DNA of 23,404 bases from DATEMK01 sp039914625. GTDB lineage: Bacteria; Bacteroidota; Bacteroidia; AKYH767-A; OLB10. The first letter of the stretch is position 1. Each line of letters opens with the position of its first letter. The translations under genes were made by a program, and so were the position numbers. Below the pieces are notes generated by a model. The model saw only the letters and a list, made by a program, of their open reading frames with translations, had not been told where the DNA came from and ran no database searches. Positions 22,290-23,404 of this stretch are shown here, piece by piece. The stretch is taken from the NCBI GenBank assembly GCA_039914625.1, contig JBDSOU010000277.1, positions 1 through 23,404 of the forward strand, given 5' to 3'.

Positions 22290-23404
22290 ATGAAACATTT
22301 TGAATATATAACGCTTACGGGTGAGTTGCCGTTTCCGCAAATGGAGATTGCCGATGTACAGGGGTTTATTAAGCTTGCGCAGCTGCTGGAATCGCCCTGC
22401 ATATTTGTTATGGCAGACGGGGAAAAAGAAAAATCTTCAGCCCCTTCTTTTTTTTTATTCCTCGATGACCGCACTTTATACAAATGCAATGCAGCCGGGT
22501 ATAAAACACTGGAAGAATATACGGAGGCAATCAAAAATAATTTTCCCGATGCTGTTTCCTATTATGATGCGCGCAAAAACGGGTTCACTTATTTTAAAGA
22601 ATATGATGAATGCCGCAGAGCGGGAACCCAGGATAAAAGCGCCTATGCAAAAGCAATGAGGCTTGGTTATATTGACAACTTTGAAAAATTCATCCAGCGG
22701 ACGCAAAAAGAAAAAGAAAAAATACCACCTGGCATTGATCCCGTCAACCTCACTACAGCACTTGCATTATATGACTTTGCTTCTGCAAACGGCTTTAAGG
22801 ATTTCGGAGATTTTGAAATTGCCTTTTTCAGGGGATTCAGCAATCAGCCCGAAGCCGAAGATGCGCGGAAAAAAGGGTTTATTACCGCACAGGAATACCA
22901 GGGAGCTTTAAGGATGGGAATTACTTCGCCCAAAGAGTACCATGAAGCAAAGCATCATAACATTGCAAATAAAAAAGAATACGACAAATTTATTTTTCTC
23001 AAACGAAACACCCATGGCAGGTTCAGTTTTGACGAGGCGCACCTCGTTAATGCCTTGAAAATGTATGAGAATGGGAAAAAGCTATCTATAAATAAGCTGC
23101 GCGCATTGCTCCAGGCACAGCAGGAAGAATACATGGTACAAATGGAAAATGGTGAACAATCATTACCCCCATGGTATTCACAAAAGCTGAAAACGGATGA
23201 TGACTTTCAAATGCTGCTGCGCAATAATCATGAGTTGCGCGATCACGGAACGTATGATGAAGAAGGAGAATATTATGAAGTGAAACGCATACTTGACAAT
23301 AAAATTTTTATAGACGGAGCTAACGTAGCCTATGGCGGAATGAACCGCGATGAACATGCAAAACCAAAGCTCGCCAATATACTGGCAATCTCGCTGGAGC
23401 TTAA
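22290..23404 (+). CDS. Repeat protein with PIN/NYN (Zc3h12a-like) ribonuclease domain, partial
   Basis: The frame is open from ATG 22290 to the window edge: 371 codons, 3' end missing. Residues 68-238 contain about nine copies of a roughly 14-residue unit of the pattern G-[FYI]-x4-E-[YF]-x2-A, e.g. KNGFTYFKEYDECRR, KKGFITAQEYQGALR and MGITSPKEYHEAKH; a spacer with a lysine-rich stretch (139-145) splits them. After a linker, NKIFIDGANVAYGGMNRDEH starts at 338. The pattern hydrophobic-IDGANVA is the first strand and catalytic acid of the NYN/PIN RNases of Zc3h12a type; the remaining acids lie outside the window. It is probably a cytoplasmic RNase with a repeat-based targeting part. An A/T-rich gap of 74 bases separates it from the gene upstream. 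The 5' coding region is well supported by reading; other frames are broken. Confidence 0.75.
   Translation, partial: MKHFEYITLTGELPFPQMEIADVQGFIKLAQLLESPCIFVMADGEKEKSSAPSFFLFLDDRTLYKCNAAGYKTLEEYTEAIKNNFPDAVSYYDARKNGFTYFKEYDECRRAGTQDKSAYAKAMRLGYIDNFEKFIQRTQKEKEKIPPGIDPVNLTTALALYDFASANGFKDFGDFEIAFFRGFSNQPEAEDARKKGFITAQEYQGALRMGITSPKEYHEAKHHNIANKKEYDKFIFLKRNTHGRFSFDEAHLVNALKMYENGKKLSINKLRALLQAQQEEYMVQMENGEQSLPPWYSQKLKTDDDFQMLLRNNHELRDHGTYDEEGEYYEVKRILDNKIFIDGANVAYGGMNRDEHAKPKLANILAISLEL

Noticed and set aside
22321..22911. Frames overlapping the NYN-type gene on both strands
   Set aside because: They are short and without motifs, while the frame from 22290 is open for 371 codons with repeats and the IDGANVA motif.
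1..23404. CRISPR array, insertion sequence, phage or toxin-antitoxin pair
   Set aside because: No regularly spaced repeats, no transposase or integrase motifs, no terminal inverted repeats around any segment; the word repeats are too short and irregular.

Overview
The window looks like chromosomal DNA of a low-GC Bacteroidota, perhaps an environmental relative of Chitinophagales or Sphingobacteriales (my inference from gene content). Support comes from repeated promoter elements of the Bacteroidota type (TAnnTTTG at about -7, sometimes TTTG 19 bases upstream), A-rich start contexts instead of Shine-Dalgarno sites, and gene types such as a 634-residue RecQ with its zinc module near the C-terminus, a short ComEC, a membrane CdaA and a class IV aminotransferase. 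No insertion sequence, integrase, CRISPR array or phage gene was seen.

Layout. 1-310: no recognisable gene. 311-6163, minus strand: 4-hydroxyphenylpyruvate dioxygenase, a small lipoprotein, YidC, then a tight three-gene operon (rhomboid protease, GmhB-like phosphatase, class IV aminotransferase). 6264-11888, plus strand: ComEC, RecQ (TTG start), a 3-methyladenine DNA glycosylase (best start GTG) and the diadenylate cyclase CdaA, so a DNA uptake/repair group ends in a c-di-AMP synthase. 12073-16713, minus strand: a cupin/JmjC-like protein, a TMTC-like membrane TPR protein with a TPR lipoprotein upstream, and an SDR oxidoreductase. 16791-18134, plus strand: a GNAT-like protein and tRNA-Lys(TTT).

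18320-23404 is the least ordinary part. A cytoplasmic-looking protein with a carboxypeptidase-regulatory-like domain (minus strand, strong terminator) stands opposite a LuxR-type regulator whose receiver-like domain has lost its phosphorylation site. The space between them holds a perfect 22-bp palindrome touching a predicted -33 box, and a leader that could fold in competing ways. After a DUF1810 protein come two co-directional genes: an unrecognised 368-residue protein, and the first 371 residues of a protein with about nine 14-residue repeats followed by the opening of a PIN/NYN (Zc3h12a-like) ribonuclease domain, cut by the window edge. This pair is the best candidate for an undescribed system here.

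Intergenic DNA also carries several degenerate short word repeats, often right at stop or start codons. All function calls rest on reading the sequence alone; no database search was run.
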